From: Lentimicrobiaceae bacterium
GTDB lineage: Bacteria > Bacteroidota > Bacteroidia > Bacteroidales > Lentimicrobiaceae
Direction of reading: 5' to 3'
NCBI GenBank assembly: GCA_020636745.1
Contig: JACJXH010000009.1
Location: forward strand, 62,001 to 126,000
DNA length: 64,000 bases
The number at the start of each line of letters is the position of its first letter. Position 1 is the stretch's first letter. The position numbers and the translations under genes are program-made. The notes beneath the pieces are model-generated. The model was not told where the DNA came from, made no database searches, and saw only the letters and a program-made list of their open reading frames with translations. Below, one piece after another: positions 26,304-34,092 of the stretch.

Positions 26304-28238
26304 ATGATAAATATTACGCTTCCTGATAATTCAGTCAGACAGTTTCCTGAAGGAGTAACTGCGTTTGAAATTGCTAAAAGTATCAGTGAAGGACTTGCCC
26401 GCAATGTACTTTCTGCAAGTATCAATGGAGAAGTTTGGGATGCCAACCGCCCAATTAACCATGATGCCAGTGTTAAATTGCATACATGGGACAGTCCCGA
26501 AGGAAAATCAACCATGTGGCATTCATCAGCTCACCTGATGGCAGAAGCTATTGAATTGCTTTATCCTGGCGTTAAATTCGGCATTGGTCCTGATATAGAA
26601 AATGGATTTTATTACGATATGGATTTTGGCAGTCATGAAATCTCTGCCGATGACCTGAAAGCCATTGAAAATAAAATGCTTGAACTGGCCCGTGAAAAAC
26701 AGGCTTATGTTCGCCGCGAAGTCAGCAAAAAGGAAGCTCTTGACTATTTCTCTAAAAAAAATGATGAATATAAACTTGAGCTGATCAATGATCTTGAAGA
26801 TGGGCAAATAACCTTTTATGAATCAGGCGCATTTACTGATTTATGCCGGGGTCCTCATCTTCCGGATACAAGCTCAATAAAAGCTGTAAAATTGCTTAAT
26901 ATTGCCGGTGCTTACTGGCGTGGCGATGAAAAGCGCAAGCAGTTAACCAGAATTTACGGCATTACTTTCCCTAAACAAAAAGAACTGGCCGATTATCTGG
27001 TTTTGCTTGAAGAAGCCAAAAAACGCGACCATCGCAAACTGGGTAAAGAACTGGAACTGTTTACTTTCTCGCAAAAAGTTGGCCAGGGATTGCCTTTATG
27101 GCTGCCTAAAGGTGCCATGCTTCGCGACAGACTGGAGCGTTTTCTGCGTAATGTTCAGCAAAAAGCCGGATATCTGCCTGTAATTACCCCTCATATTGGA
27201 AACGTTGACCTGTATAAAACATCAGGCCATTTTCAGAAATATGGTGCAGATAGTTTTCAACCTATTTCTACTCCGGTTGAAGGAGAACAATTCATGCTTA
27301 AACCTATGAATTGCCCTCATCACTGTGAAATTTTTGCATCAAAACCAAGGTCTTACAAAGATTTACCTATTCGTTATGCCGAATTTGGTACGGTTTACCG
27401 CTATGAACAAAGTGGTGAGCTTCATGGTTTAACCAGAGTTCGCGGATTTACACAAGATGATGCTCACCTGTTCTGTATGCCGGATCAGCTGAAATCAGAA
27501 TTTATTGCCGTTATTGATATTGTACTGCATATCTTTAAATTACTTGATTTTAAAGATTATACAGCCCAGGTATCTTTACGTGACAAAGTAAATCGCGAAA
27601 AATACATAGGTAGCGAAGAAAACTGGGAGAAAGCCGAAAATGCTATTATGGAAGCCGTAAAAGAAGCCGGGCTTGACGCTGTTGTTGAATATGGCGAAGC
27701 CGCTTTTTATGGTCCAAAGCTTGACTTTATGGTAAAAGATGCATTAGGTCGAAAATGGCAACTTGGTACCATTCAGGTTGATTATAATCTGCCTGAACGA
27801 TTTGAACTTGAATATATTGGCAGCGACAATCAAAAACATCGCCCAATCATGATTCATCGTGCACCTTTTGGCTCTATGGAAAGATTTGTAGCTGTTTTGA
27901 TTGAACATACTGCCGGAAATTTCCCGTTGTGGCTTAATCCCGACCAGGTTATTATTCTGCCAATCAGTGAAAAATATCTCGATTATTCGAAAAAGCTTTT
28001 AAATTTACTGAATAATTCCGAAATTCGCGGCCAGATTGATGAGAGAAGTGAGAAGGCCGGAAGGAAAATCAGGGATGCCGAAATTCGTAAGATACCTTTT
28101 ATGCTTATAGTTGGCGAAAAGGAAGAAGCAGAAGGCACTGTATCTGTCAGAAGACATGGAGTGGGTGACCTTGGGTCGTTTACAACTGAAGCATTTATTG
28201 AACTTGTTAACAATGAAGTAAATGCTGTTATGAAATAA
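26304..28238 (+). CDS. thrS: Threonyl-tRNA synthetase
   Basis: 644 residues from the ATG at 26304, which gives the normal N-terminus INITLPDNSVRQFPEG. Domains: TGS (about 1-60), editing domain with HSSAHLMAEA and SGAFTDLCRGPH, class II catalytic core with LKPMNCPHHCEIF and RYAEFGTVYRYEQSGELHGLTRVRGFTQDDAH, then GSMERFVAVLIEH, and a C-terminal anticodon-binding domain with VGEKEEAEGTVSVRRHG. It charges tRNA-Thr and edits Ser-tRNA-Thr. It leads the classical thrS-infC-rpmI-rplT operon. The longer frame from 26217 adds 29 residues that do not look like ThrRS. Confidence 0.97.
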   Translation: MINITLPDNSVRQFPEGVTAFEIAKSISEGLARNVLSASINGEVWDANRPINHDASVKLHTWDSPEGKSTMWHSSAHLMAEAIELLYPGVKFGIGPDIENGFYYDMDFGSHEISADDLKAIENKMLELAREKQAYVRREVSKKEALDYFSKKNDEYKLELINDLEDGQITFYESGAFTDLCRGPHLPDTSSIKAVKLLNIAGAYWRGDEKRKQLTRIYGITFPKQKELADYLVLLEEAKKRDHRKLGKELELFTFSQKVGQGLPLWLPKGAMLRDRLERFLRNVQQKAGYLPVITPHIGNVDLYKTSGHFQKYGADSFQPISTPVEGEQFMLKPMNCPHHCEIFASKPRSYKDLPIRYAEFGTVYRYEQSGELHGLTRVRGFTQDDAHLFCMPDQLKSEFIAVIDIVLHIFKLLDFKDYTAQVSLRDKVNREKYIGSEENWEKAENAIMEAVKEAGLDAVVEYGEAAFYGPKLDFMVKDALGRKWQLGTIQVDYNLPERFELEYIGSDNQKHRPIMIHRAPFGSMERFVAVLIEHTAGNFPLWLNPDQVIILPISEKYLDYSKKLLNLLNNSEIRGQIDERSEKAGRKIRDAEIRKIPFMLIVGEKEEAEGTVSVRRHGVGDLGSFTTEAFIELVNNEVNAVMK

Positions 28239-28285
28239 TTCATGCAGCTTAAATATAGTATTAATTAACCACAGGAGGAAGTAAT

Positions 28286-28843
28286 ATAGCAACGCCGTTC
28301 AGAAATCCGAGGGGTCCCAGACCTTTACCCAGAAAAAAGGAAGATCCGCACTTTATCAATGAGAGAATTAAGGCTCCCGTTGTGAGGGTTGTGGGAGAAA
28401 ATGTTGAATCAGGTATCTACAATATTAAAGATGCACTGGCAATAGCCCAAAGGCTTGAACTTGATTTGGTCGAAATTTCACCAACTGCCAATCCGCCTGT
28501 TTGTAAAATTACTGATTACAAAAAGTTTCTTTACGAACTCAAGAAAAAGCAGAAGGAAATCAAAGCTAAATCTGCAAAAATTGTAGTGAAAGAAATTCGA
28601 CTGGGCCCAAATACAGATGAGCATGACTTTAACTTTAAACTAAAGCATGCAATGAAGTTTCTTGAAGAAGGAGCTAAAGTAAAAGTGGAAGTTTTTTTCA
28701 GGGGACGCAGCATTGTTTATAAAGACCAGGGTGAAATTAAACTCTTGCAGTTTGCTTCATTGCTCGAAGATTACGGAAAGGTTGAAAAACTGCCGTTACT
28801 TGAAGGTAAACGCATGATTATGATCATCGCTCCTAAAAAGTAG
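28286..28843 (+). CDS. infC: Translation initiation factor IF-3 with AUA start codon
   Basis: 185 residues when started at the ATA at 28286. The frame then reads ATPFRNPRGPRPLPRKK and EDPHFINERIKAPVVRVVG, the usual N-terminus of Bacteroidota IF-3; no ATG exists in that region, and a GTG at 28382 would remove the first 32 residues. A strong Shine-Dalgarno AGGAGG (28273-28278) lies 7 nt before ATA. IF-3 binds the 30S subunit and rejects non-canonical start codons, and infC in E. coli starts at AUU to autoregulate its own synthesis; an AUA start would serve the same purpose. Later motifs include DYKKFLYELKKKQKE and KVEVFFRGRSI. It is 47 bp after thrS. Confidence 0.93.
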   Translation: MATPFRNPRGPRPLPRKKEDPHFINERIKAPVVRVVGENVESGIYNIKDALAIAQRLELDLVEISPTANPPVCKITDYKKFLYELKKKQKEIKAKSAKIVVKEIRLGPNTDEHDFNFKLKHAMKFLEEGAKVKVEVFFRGRSIVYKDQGEIKLLQFASLLEDYGKVEKLPLLEGKRMIMIIAPKK

Positions 28844-28891
28844 AAAGTTTTGAATAAAAACTCAATATAAACCCAATTAACAACTATTGTA

Positions 28892-29083
28892 ATGCCAAAA
28901 ATGAAGTCGAAATCCAGTGCAAAAAAACGGTTTGATGTAACCGGTACTGGTAAACTGAAAAGGAAGCATGCTTACAAAAGCCACATCCTTACAAAAAAAT
29001 CGACCAAGCGCAAACGCAACCTGACTTATTCAGGTCTCGTTGACAAGGCCGATGCTAAAAATGTAAGAGAAATGCTTTCTTAA
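28892..29083 (+). CDS. rpmI: Ribosomal protein bL35
   Basis: 63 residues, highly basic. The N-terminal MPKMKSKSSAKKRFDVTGTG and the following KHAYKSHILTKKSTKRKRNL are characteristic of bL35, a protein of the large ribosomal subunit. It lies between infC (48 bp upstream) and rplT (82 bp downstream), the standard order. Confidence 0.97.
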   Translation: MPKMKSKSSAKKRFDVTGTGKLKRKHAYKSHILTKKSTKRKRNLTYSGLVDKADAKNVREMLS

Positions 29084-29103
29084 ACGTGTTAATTTATTAA
29101 CCC

Positions 29104-29149
29104 TTGCTTTTAGCACCAAAGATTCCTTTTTATAAAGGAGCGCTAAAGC
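29104..29149 (+). promoter_or_regulatory. Structured rpmI-rplT intergenic RNA, possible bL20 leader
   Basis: An inner hairpin TCCTTT-TTAT-AAAGGA (29124-29139) is enclosed by GCTTTTAGC (29106-29114) and GCTAAAGC (29142-29149), which pair with one bulged T. It ends 16 nt before the rplT start. In other bacteria bL20 represses its operon by binding leader RNA; that role here is inference. Confidence 0.35.
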
Positions 29150-29165
29150 GAAAAACAAATTCAAA

Positions 29166-29513
29166 ATGCCAAGATCAGTAAACGCAGTAGCCTCAAGGGC
29201 TCGCAGAAAAAAAATCCTAAAGGCCGTTAAAGGACAATTCGGTCGTAGGAAAAATGTTTGGACGGTTGCTAAAAATGCATACGAAAAAGGCATGGTGTAT
29301 GCATACCGTGACAGACGCCAGAAAAAACGCAATTTCCGCAGTTTGTGGATTACCCGCATTAATGCCGGTGTAAGAGAGTATGATATGTCATATTCTGTTT
29401 TCATGGGTAAACTCAAACAAAAGAATATCAATCTTGACCGTAAGGTTCTGGCCGATTTGGCTATGAATCACCCGGTGACTTTTAAAGCCATTGTTGACGC
29501 GGTTAAAAATTAA
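29166..29513 (+). CDS. rplT: Ribosomal protein bL20
   Basis: 115 residues. The N-terminal MPRSVNAVASRARRKKILK and later AKNAYEKGMVYAYRDRRQKKRNFRSLWI.. pattern identify bL20, an early-assembly protein of the 50S subunit. It is the last gene of the thrS operon and is followed by a strong terminator. Confidence 0.97.
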   Translation: MPRSVNAVASRARRKKILKAVKGQFGRRKNVWTVAKNAYEKGMVYAYRDRRQKKRNFRSLWITRINAGVREYDMSYSVFMGKLKQKNINLDRKVLADLAMNHPVTFKAIVDAVKN

Positions 29514-29531
29514 TGGACTGTTTATGTTCAT

Positions 29532-29563
29532 AAAAAGCCTGCTGTTTCAGCAGGTTTTTTTTT
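29532..29563 (+). terminator. Intrinsic terminator of thrS-infC-rpmI-rplT
   Basis: CCTGCTG-TTT-CAGCAGG (29538-29554) preceded by an A run and followed by nine T. Confidence 0.92.
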
Positions 29564-29638
29564 GTTTGAACGTCACCCTGTTTTTTTTTGTTTCAATGCG
29601 GCGGTTTATTAAGTTCTGCAAAATCAGGCAAGTAACTT

Positions 29639-29669
29639 TTTGTTATATCCATATAATTTGCTAATTTTG
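29639..29669 (+). promoter_or_regulatory. Putative promoter of the thiol peroxidase gene
   Basis: TTTG (29639-29642), 19-bp spacer, TAATTTTG (29662-29669): a full match to the Bacteroidota consensus. The leader would be about 98 nt. Confidence 0.65.
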
Positions 29670-29774
29670 AATGTTGAATTATTATCAGAGGTAAATATTT
29701 CTTTTTTTCCGAACCAAATAGGTTTCTGATTGTTTTATTAATTAAAATATATATAACATTTTAAATAATAAAAT

Positions 29775-30230
29775 ATGACAACGCTAAAATCAGGAGACAA
29801 AGCTCCGGCCATTAATGCCATTGACCATGAAGGCAATCATATTTCACTTGATTTATTTAAAGGACGTAAAGTGGTTCTTTATTTTTATCCTAAGGATGAT
29901 ACTCCTGGATGTACTGCCGAAGCCTGTAGTTTAAGAGATAACTATAAGCAATTACTTGCTGAAGGGTACAGCGTTATTGGAGTGAGTCCTGATACGCTGA
30001 AAGCGCATATGAAATTTGTTGACAAGCATGAACTACCGTTCCCTTTAATCCCTGACACCGATAAAGTTATTATTAAAAACTACGGAGTATGGGGCCTGAA
30101 AAAATTTATGGGCCGCGAGTATGAAGGTGTAATTCGAACAACCTTTATCATTAATGAACGTGGTTTGATTGATGAAGTAATTTCTAAAGTAGATACTAAG
30201 AATCATGCATTTCAGGTATTAAACCGCTAG
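29775..30230 (+). CDS. bcp: Thioredoxin-dependent thiol peroxidase
   Basis: 151 residues, a normal AhpC/TSA-fold Bcp (peroxiredoxin Q). The peroxidatic Cys46 and resolving Cys51 sit in DDTPGCTAEACSLRD, the atypical 2-Cys arrangement of this class; further motifs are VVLYFYPK and GVSPDTLKAH. It reduces hydrogen peroxide and alkyl hydroperoxides using thioredoxin in the cytoplasm. It stands alone with its own promoter. Confidence 0.95.
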   Translation: MTTLKSGDKAPAINAIDHEGNHISLDLFKGRKVVLYFYPKDDTPGCTAEACSLRDNYKQLLAEGYSVIGVSPDTLKAHMKFVDKHELPFPLIPDTDKVIIKNYGVWGLKKFMGREYEGVIRTTFIINERGLIDEVISKVDTKNHAFQVLNR

Positions 30231-30344
30231 TGATCTGTTGAGTGAAGTTGATGTGAATACTTGGACCGAATTTTATGCGGGTTAAATGTTGTCATGATTA
30301 TTATTGGTTTATGAAGAGTTTATTACAATGGAATTATTCAGCTA

Positions 30345-30366
30345 AACCATTTTAATTTTCATGGTT
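30345..30366. repeat. Inverted repeat upstream of recA
   Basis: AACCAT and ATGGTT form a 6-bp inverted repeat with a 10-bp spacer, about 50 bp before the recA -33 element. It does not resemble the dinB operators. Chance occurrence is possible. Confidence 0.3.
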
Positions 30367-30413
30367 GAGATGGTCAAAATGTGGATAAGTTTATGGATAA
30401 TTGCCATTCTTGA

Positions 30414-30445
30414 TTTGTGCGCCATTTATTGTTTCGCTATCTTTG
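30414..30445 (+). promoter_or_regulatory. Putative recA promoter
   Basis: TTTG (30414-30417), 20-bp spacer, TATCTTTG (30438-30445). The ATG follows 46 bp later. Confidence 0.65.
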
Positions 30446-30490
30446 AAAAACTTAACAAGCCGATTTAAATATTTATAACACCTTCATTAT

Positions 30491-31507
30491 ATGAGTAAAG
30501 AACCTAAAGAGAATAACCTTGAAAAGTTAAAAGCCCTGCAGTTAACTCTCGACAAAATTGAAAAATCTTACGGCAAAGGAACCATTATGAAACTTGGGGA
30601 CTCGCCTGTAGAGGAGATGCCTTCAATTTCAACCGGATCAATTTCTTTGGATGCCGCTCTTGGCGTTAACGGATTGCCCAAAGGCCGTGTGATTGAGATA
30701 TATGGCCCGGAGTCTTCTGGTAAAACTACACTGGCTCTGCATGCTATTGCTGAATCTCAAAAACAGGGCGGTATTGCTGCTTTTATCGATGCTGAGCATG
30801 CTTTTGACCGTTACTATGCCAGAAAACTAGGAGTTAATATTGACGATTTATTGGTTTCTCAGCCTGATAATGGTGAGCAGGCACTCGAAATTGCAGAAAA
30901 TCTTATCAGATCAGGAGCTATTGATATTATTGTCATTGACTCGGTAGCTGCTCTCACTCCCCGCAGCGAAATAGAAGGAGAAATGGGAGATTCAAAAGTT
31001 GGCTTACAAGCCAGGTTAATGTCACAGGCTCTGCGTAAATTAACTTCTACCATCAGTAAAACCGGGTGCTGCTGTATATTTATCAATCAGCTTCGGGAAA
31101 AAATTGGTGTTATGTTTGGCAATCCTGAAACCACTACAGGTGGTAATGCCCTCAAGTTTTACGCTTCAGTCAGACTTGATATTCGCCGAATCAGCCAGAT
31201 TAAAGATAGCGACACAGTGGTAGGGAACCGCGTAAAAGTGAAAGTTGTTAAAAATAAGGTGGCTCCTCCTTTCCGTCAGGGCGAATTTGATATTATTTAT
31301 GGTGAAGGTATTTCGAAAATTGGAGAAGTTATCGATTTAGGTGTTGACCGGAATATTATCAAAAAAAGTGGTTCATGGTTCAGCTATGGAGAAACTAAAC
31401 TCGGACAAGGGCGAGATGCTGTAAAAAAACTGTTACTTGATAATCCCGAACTGGCCGAAGAGCTTGAAACAATTGTAAGAGAAGCGCTTAGACAGGAGAC
31501 CCTGTAA
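30491..31507 (+). CDS. recA: Recombinase RecA
   Basis: 338 residues, normal length. Walker A GPESSGKTTLALH, Walker B VIDSVAALTP, the L1 and L2 loop regions (EMGDSKVGLQARLMSQALRK, NQLREKIGVMFGNPETTTGG) and KFYASVRLDIRR are all intact. It forms filaments on single-stranded DNA for homologous recombination and stimulates self-cleavage of S24 regulators such as the one at 25208. No copy of the 17-bp palindrome is seen upstream, so induction by that regulator is not supported by sequence. Confidence 0.98.
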   Translation: MSKEPKENNLEKLKALQLTLDKIEKSYGKGTIMKLGDSPVEEMPSISTGSISLDAALGVNGLPKGRVIEIYGPESSGKTTLALHAIAESQKQGGIAAFIDAEHAFDRYYARKLGVNIDDLLVSQPDNGEQALEIAENLIRSGAIDIIVIDSVAALTPRSEIEGEMGDSKVGLQARLMSQALRKLTSTISKTGCCCIFINQLREKIGVMFGNPETTTGGNALKFYASVRLDIRRISQIKDSDTVVGNRVKVKVVKNKVAPPFRQGEFDIIYGEGISKIGEVIDLGVDRNIIKKSGSWFSYGETKLGQGRDAVKKLLLDNPELAEELETIVREALRQETL

Positions 31508-31550
31508 GGATTCTGAATTAGTTTTTACTGAATATTTTTTTTCTATTCAC

Positions 31551-31583
31551 AACCCCTTCATATTCATTGGAGGGGTTTCTTTA
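31551..31583 (+). terminator. recA terminator
   Basis: AACCCCT (31551-31557) pairs with AGGGGTT (31571-31577), followed by TCTTT. It overlaps the -33 element of the next gene. Confidence 0.6.
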
Positions 31584-31596
31584 AATATTAACTTTG
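31566..31596 (+). promoter_or_regulatory. Putative promoter of the TPR lipoprotein gene
   Basis: TTG (31567-31569), 19-bp spacer, TAACTTTG (31589-31596), 32 bp before the ATG. Confidence 0.55.
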
Positions 31597-31627
31597 TACC
31601 CTATTATTACCGAAAAGTACTGGTCTT

Positions 31628-32665
31628 ATGCGCAAACATTTTTTTTCTCATTTACTTTTTATCTCATTTCTTGCTCTGCTTGTGAGTGTTGTTTCATGCA
31701 CAACTAAAACCAGAACCGAATCCGAGTCTGATGCAGTTAAAAATGATTCGCTCAGCGATCAGCTTACAATACTGAATGAAGCTGTTGCCCGCCAGCCTAA
31801 TTCGGTAAATGCATGGCTCAACAGAGCCCGGTATTTTAATGAGAAGGAGTTGTTTAACGAAGCTTTACAAGATGTGAACAAAGCCCTTTCGATTGATGAA
31901 AACAATGTTGACGTTTATCTTGTTTTGTCTGATGTTTACCTGTACTCCGGAAAAACACAGCGTTCACTTGAAGCGCTTAAGAAAGCTAAACAACTGGCTC
32001 CTGCTGATGCAGATGTTGACGTTAAAACGGCCCGTTTATATTTGACCATGAGTGATTATAAACAAACGTTTAATTCGTTGCGCGAGGCCTTAAAAAAAGA
32101 TCCTCAAAACGCAGAAGCGTTTTTTATCAGCGGATTGGCCAATGAAGAAATGGGGGATACTTCCAAAGCCATTGATAGCTATCAGAATGCAGTAGCACGC
32201 AATCAAAAGCATTTTGATGCACTGAAACAACTTGGAATTATATTCTCAATTCGCCATGATAAACTGGCCATTGATTATTTAAGAAATGCCAGTCAGGTTA
32301 ATCCTCGTAATTCAGAACCGCTTTATATTCTGGGTATGTATTATCAGGAAAATAACGATCCGGATAAGGCGCTAAGTGTTTACCGCGAAATAATTCAGAT
32401 AGATTCTGTGAATAAACTGGCACATTATAATACCGGTTATGTGCTGATGGTGTACAAAAGGGAATATCAGAAAGCTGCAGAGGCTTTCTCAAAGGCGCTT
32501 GAGATTGATCCTGATTATACTGATGCGTTGTACAACCGTGGATATGCCTATGAGCTAATGGGAGATGTTAAAAGCGCCCGAAAGGATTATGAACGCGTAC
32601 TTCGCATGAAAGTGAATGACGATAAAGCTATCCAGGGATTGAATCGTCTGGATAATGCAGGCTAG
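31628..32665 (+). CDS. TPR-repeat lipoprotein
   Basis: 345 residues. The N-terminus (MRKHFFSHLLFISFLALLVS, then VVSC) is a lipoprotein signal with the modified Cys at about residue 24. The rest is a solenoid of about eight tetratricopeptide repeats from residue 50 on (for example NAWLNRARYFNEKELFNEAL, then later GYVLMVYKREYQKAAEAFSKAL). TPR arrays bind other proteins, so it is probably a periplasmic or outer membrane scaffold. No partner can be deduced from its neighbours. Confidence 0.85.
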   Translation: MRKHFFSHLLFISFLALLVSVVSCTTKTRTESESDAVKNDSLSDQLTILNEAVARQPNSVNAWLNRARYFNEKELFNEALQDVNKALSIDENNVDVYLVLSDVYLYSGKTQRSLEALKKAKQLAPADADVDVKTARLYLTMSDYKQTFNSLREALKKDPQNAEAFFISGLANEEMGDTSKAIDSYQNAVARNQKHFDALKQLGIIFSIRHDKLAIDYLRNASQVNPRNSEPLYILGMYYQENNDPDKALSVYREIIQIDSVNKLAHYNTGYVLMVYKREYQKAAEAFSKALEIDPDYTDALYNRGYAYELMGDVKSARKDYERVLRMKVNDDKAIQGLNRLDNAG

Positions 32666-32691
32666 AAAAAGCCGTCGCTCATTTAACTGAA

Positions 32692-33063
32692 CTAACTATT
32701 CAGAATTTCAGCTTTAATCTCGCTGAGCTGATGAGCCATGGTTATGGTGGCTTCTTTGATCTCTTCCAGACTTTTTGTTATCGCTGTTTCATCAAAATCC
32801 TCACCATTGGTTTCAAGTAAATGGGCTGCATTTTTTTCGAAAACTTTTACCATTTCAAGCGGCACAGGAGCAGAAAAGTTGGCAATTACACCCTTAAGAC
32901 TATGCGCATTAAACCGCATATTCTGAAAATCTTTTTCAGCTATATTTTTAGTTAATTTCTCAAATCTCTCTGCATATTCATTGATAAAAATATCGATTAT
33001 TTCAACAATAATTGATTTGTCAAAATACTGATAAGTGTCGTAGAAATTTTGCTTGTTAACCAT
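32692..33063 (-). CDS. Hpt-domain phosphotransfer protein
   Basis: 123 residues forming one histidine phosphotransfer domain. H54 in RFNAHSLKGVIANF matches the HPt consensus HxLKG, flanked by amphipathic helices. Such proteins relay phosphate between receiver domains. Neither the hybrid kinase at 17813 nor the receiver at 49785 has its own Hpt, so it could serve either, but genome-wide partners are unknown. It is convergent with the TPR lipoprotein gene. Confidence 0.85.
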   Translation of the reverse strand: MVNKQNFYDTYQYFDKSIIVEIIDIFINEYAERFEKLTKNIAEKDFQNMRFNAHSLKGVIANFSAPVPLEMVKVFEKNAAHLLETNGEDFDETAITKSLEEIKEATITMAHQLSEIKAEILNS

Positions 33064-33166
33064 GATATGCTATAATTTCAGGTTTAATAATGTAAGGATA
33101 CTATTCACTACAAATATAATTAATAGGAGGTCTGAAATTACCATTTCAGAAAAATTGGCAAAAAAA

Positions 33167-33358
33167 TTATTGGGGCCGGTTTTGCTGCTTGGCTTCAATC
33201 TCTTTTTTTAAATCCTGTAACTGGCAACCCGAGCAACTTGAAGCACATCCGTCGCATCCTTTCTCGGCATTTTTAAAATGACCAAATATTTTATACGCTG
33301 CTGCGGCAGCAGCCAGAACAACAATGATAAGTACTATTATTTCCTGATAATTTTCCAT
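33167..33358 (-). CDS. FeoB-associated Cys-rich membrane protein
   Basis: 63 residues from the ATG at 33358; the frame stays open upstream but overlaps the previous gene. One transmembrane helix (IIVLIIVVLAAAAAAYKIF) is followed by a cluster of four cysteines in CDGCASSCSGC and a charged tail. This is the pattern of the small Cys-rich proteins found beside feoB in Bacteroidota and Firmicutes, probably acting in Fe2+ delivery or FeoB assembly. It is the last gene of the feo unit, 10 bp after the M50B-like gene. Confidence 0.88.
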   Translation of the reverse strand: MENYQEIIVLIIVVLAAAAAAYKIFGHFKNAEKGCDGCASSCSGCQLQDLKKEIEAKQQNRPQ

Positions 33359-33368
33359 AGCTGAAAAG

Positions 33369-34085
33369 TTAAGATTGAACAACTGAGAAGACAATTGGTT
33401 GCACAGGATTGGGAAAAGTATACAAGATTGTATAATAAACAATACATGCAACGACTGCTGTAAGCAGGAATGCCCAGATAAAGGCTGGTATTTGAGATAT
33501 TCGCACAAGATTGGTGATATCACCTGCTTTTTTGGGTAAAAAGCAACCCAAATATGCAATGGTAATAGTGGATAGTATGGTTTCGGCAAAAGCGATAAGG
33601 CTGATTAAGGTTGAAAAAATTTCTGTTAAAAGAGCGTGCTGATACCAGGCAATAAAAGTGATAATGATTGTAAAAGTAATAAGCCAAACCAATCCATAAC
33701 TATTTCTTACAAAGAGCATAAGGTTTAACAGGCAAATTGTCAGCAATATGAGAAATACGTACCTGTACTGATGGTGAGCCGATAGCCACAACAATCCGCC
33801 GGATGCCAGAGCTGCAAATGGATAACCGCAAAAAGTTACAAGAAAAGCGCGAAATTTTGAACTGCTTTTTGTCAGTGCAGTGCCTGATGTGTCACTGTTA
33901 AGTTCGATGCGAATTACTTCTCCACTGGTTAAAATGGCAGCTACTGCATGGCCACTTTCGTGCAAAAGAGTGTTTAATGTCCTGAAATATCTTCCTGTCA
34001 GGGGGAGCCTGAGTAAAATGACAGATATTAACAAGTAGGCGTAAAACTGAAGTTGCGGGTTGAGTGAGAAGAATGTGCTTACCAT
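33369..34085 (-). CDS. M50B-like membrane protein with HExxH motif
   Basis: 238 residues from the ATG at 34085, 7 bp after the feoAB stop; a longer frame overlapping feoAB is less likely. About six hydrophobic helices. HESGH (H42, E43, H46) in NTLLHESGHAVAAILTSG is a zinc-metallopeptidase signature of the M50/M50B class, here directly following a first membrane segment. A downstream FCGYPFAALASGG could be part of the second conserved region. Such proteins cleave membrane-bound substrates, but protease activity is not certain. Its place between feoAB and the Cys-rich Feo partner suggests a role in iron transport or its regulation. Confidence 0.7.
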   Translation of the reverse strand: MVSTFFSLNPQLQFYAYLLISVILLRLPLTGRYFRTLNTLLHESGHAVAAILTSGEVIRIELNSDTSGTALTKSSSKFRAFLVTFCGYPFAALASGGLLWLSAHHQYRYVFLILLTICLLNLMLFVRNSYGLVWLITFTIIITFIAWYQHALLTEIFSTLISLIAFAETILSTITIAYLGCFLPKKAGDITNLVRISQIPAFIWAFLLTAVVACIVYYTILYTFPNPVQPIVFSVVQS

Positions 34086-34092
34086 GACTTCA

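Noticed and set aside
28382..28384. GTG as infC start
   Set aside because: It would remove the conserved N-terminal 32 residues of IF-3 and has no Shine-Dalgarno; the ATA at 28286 has both.
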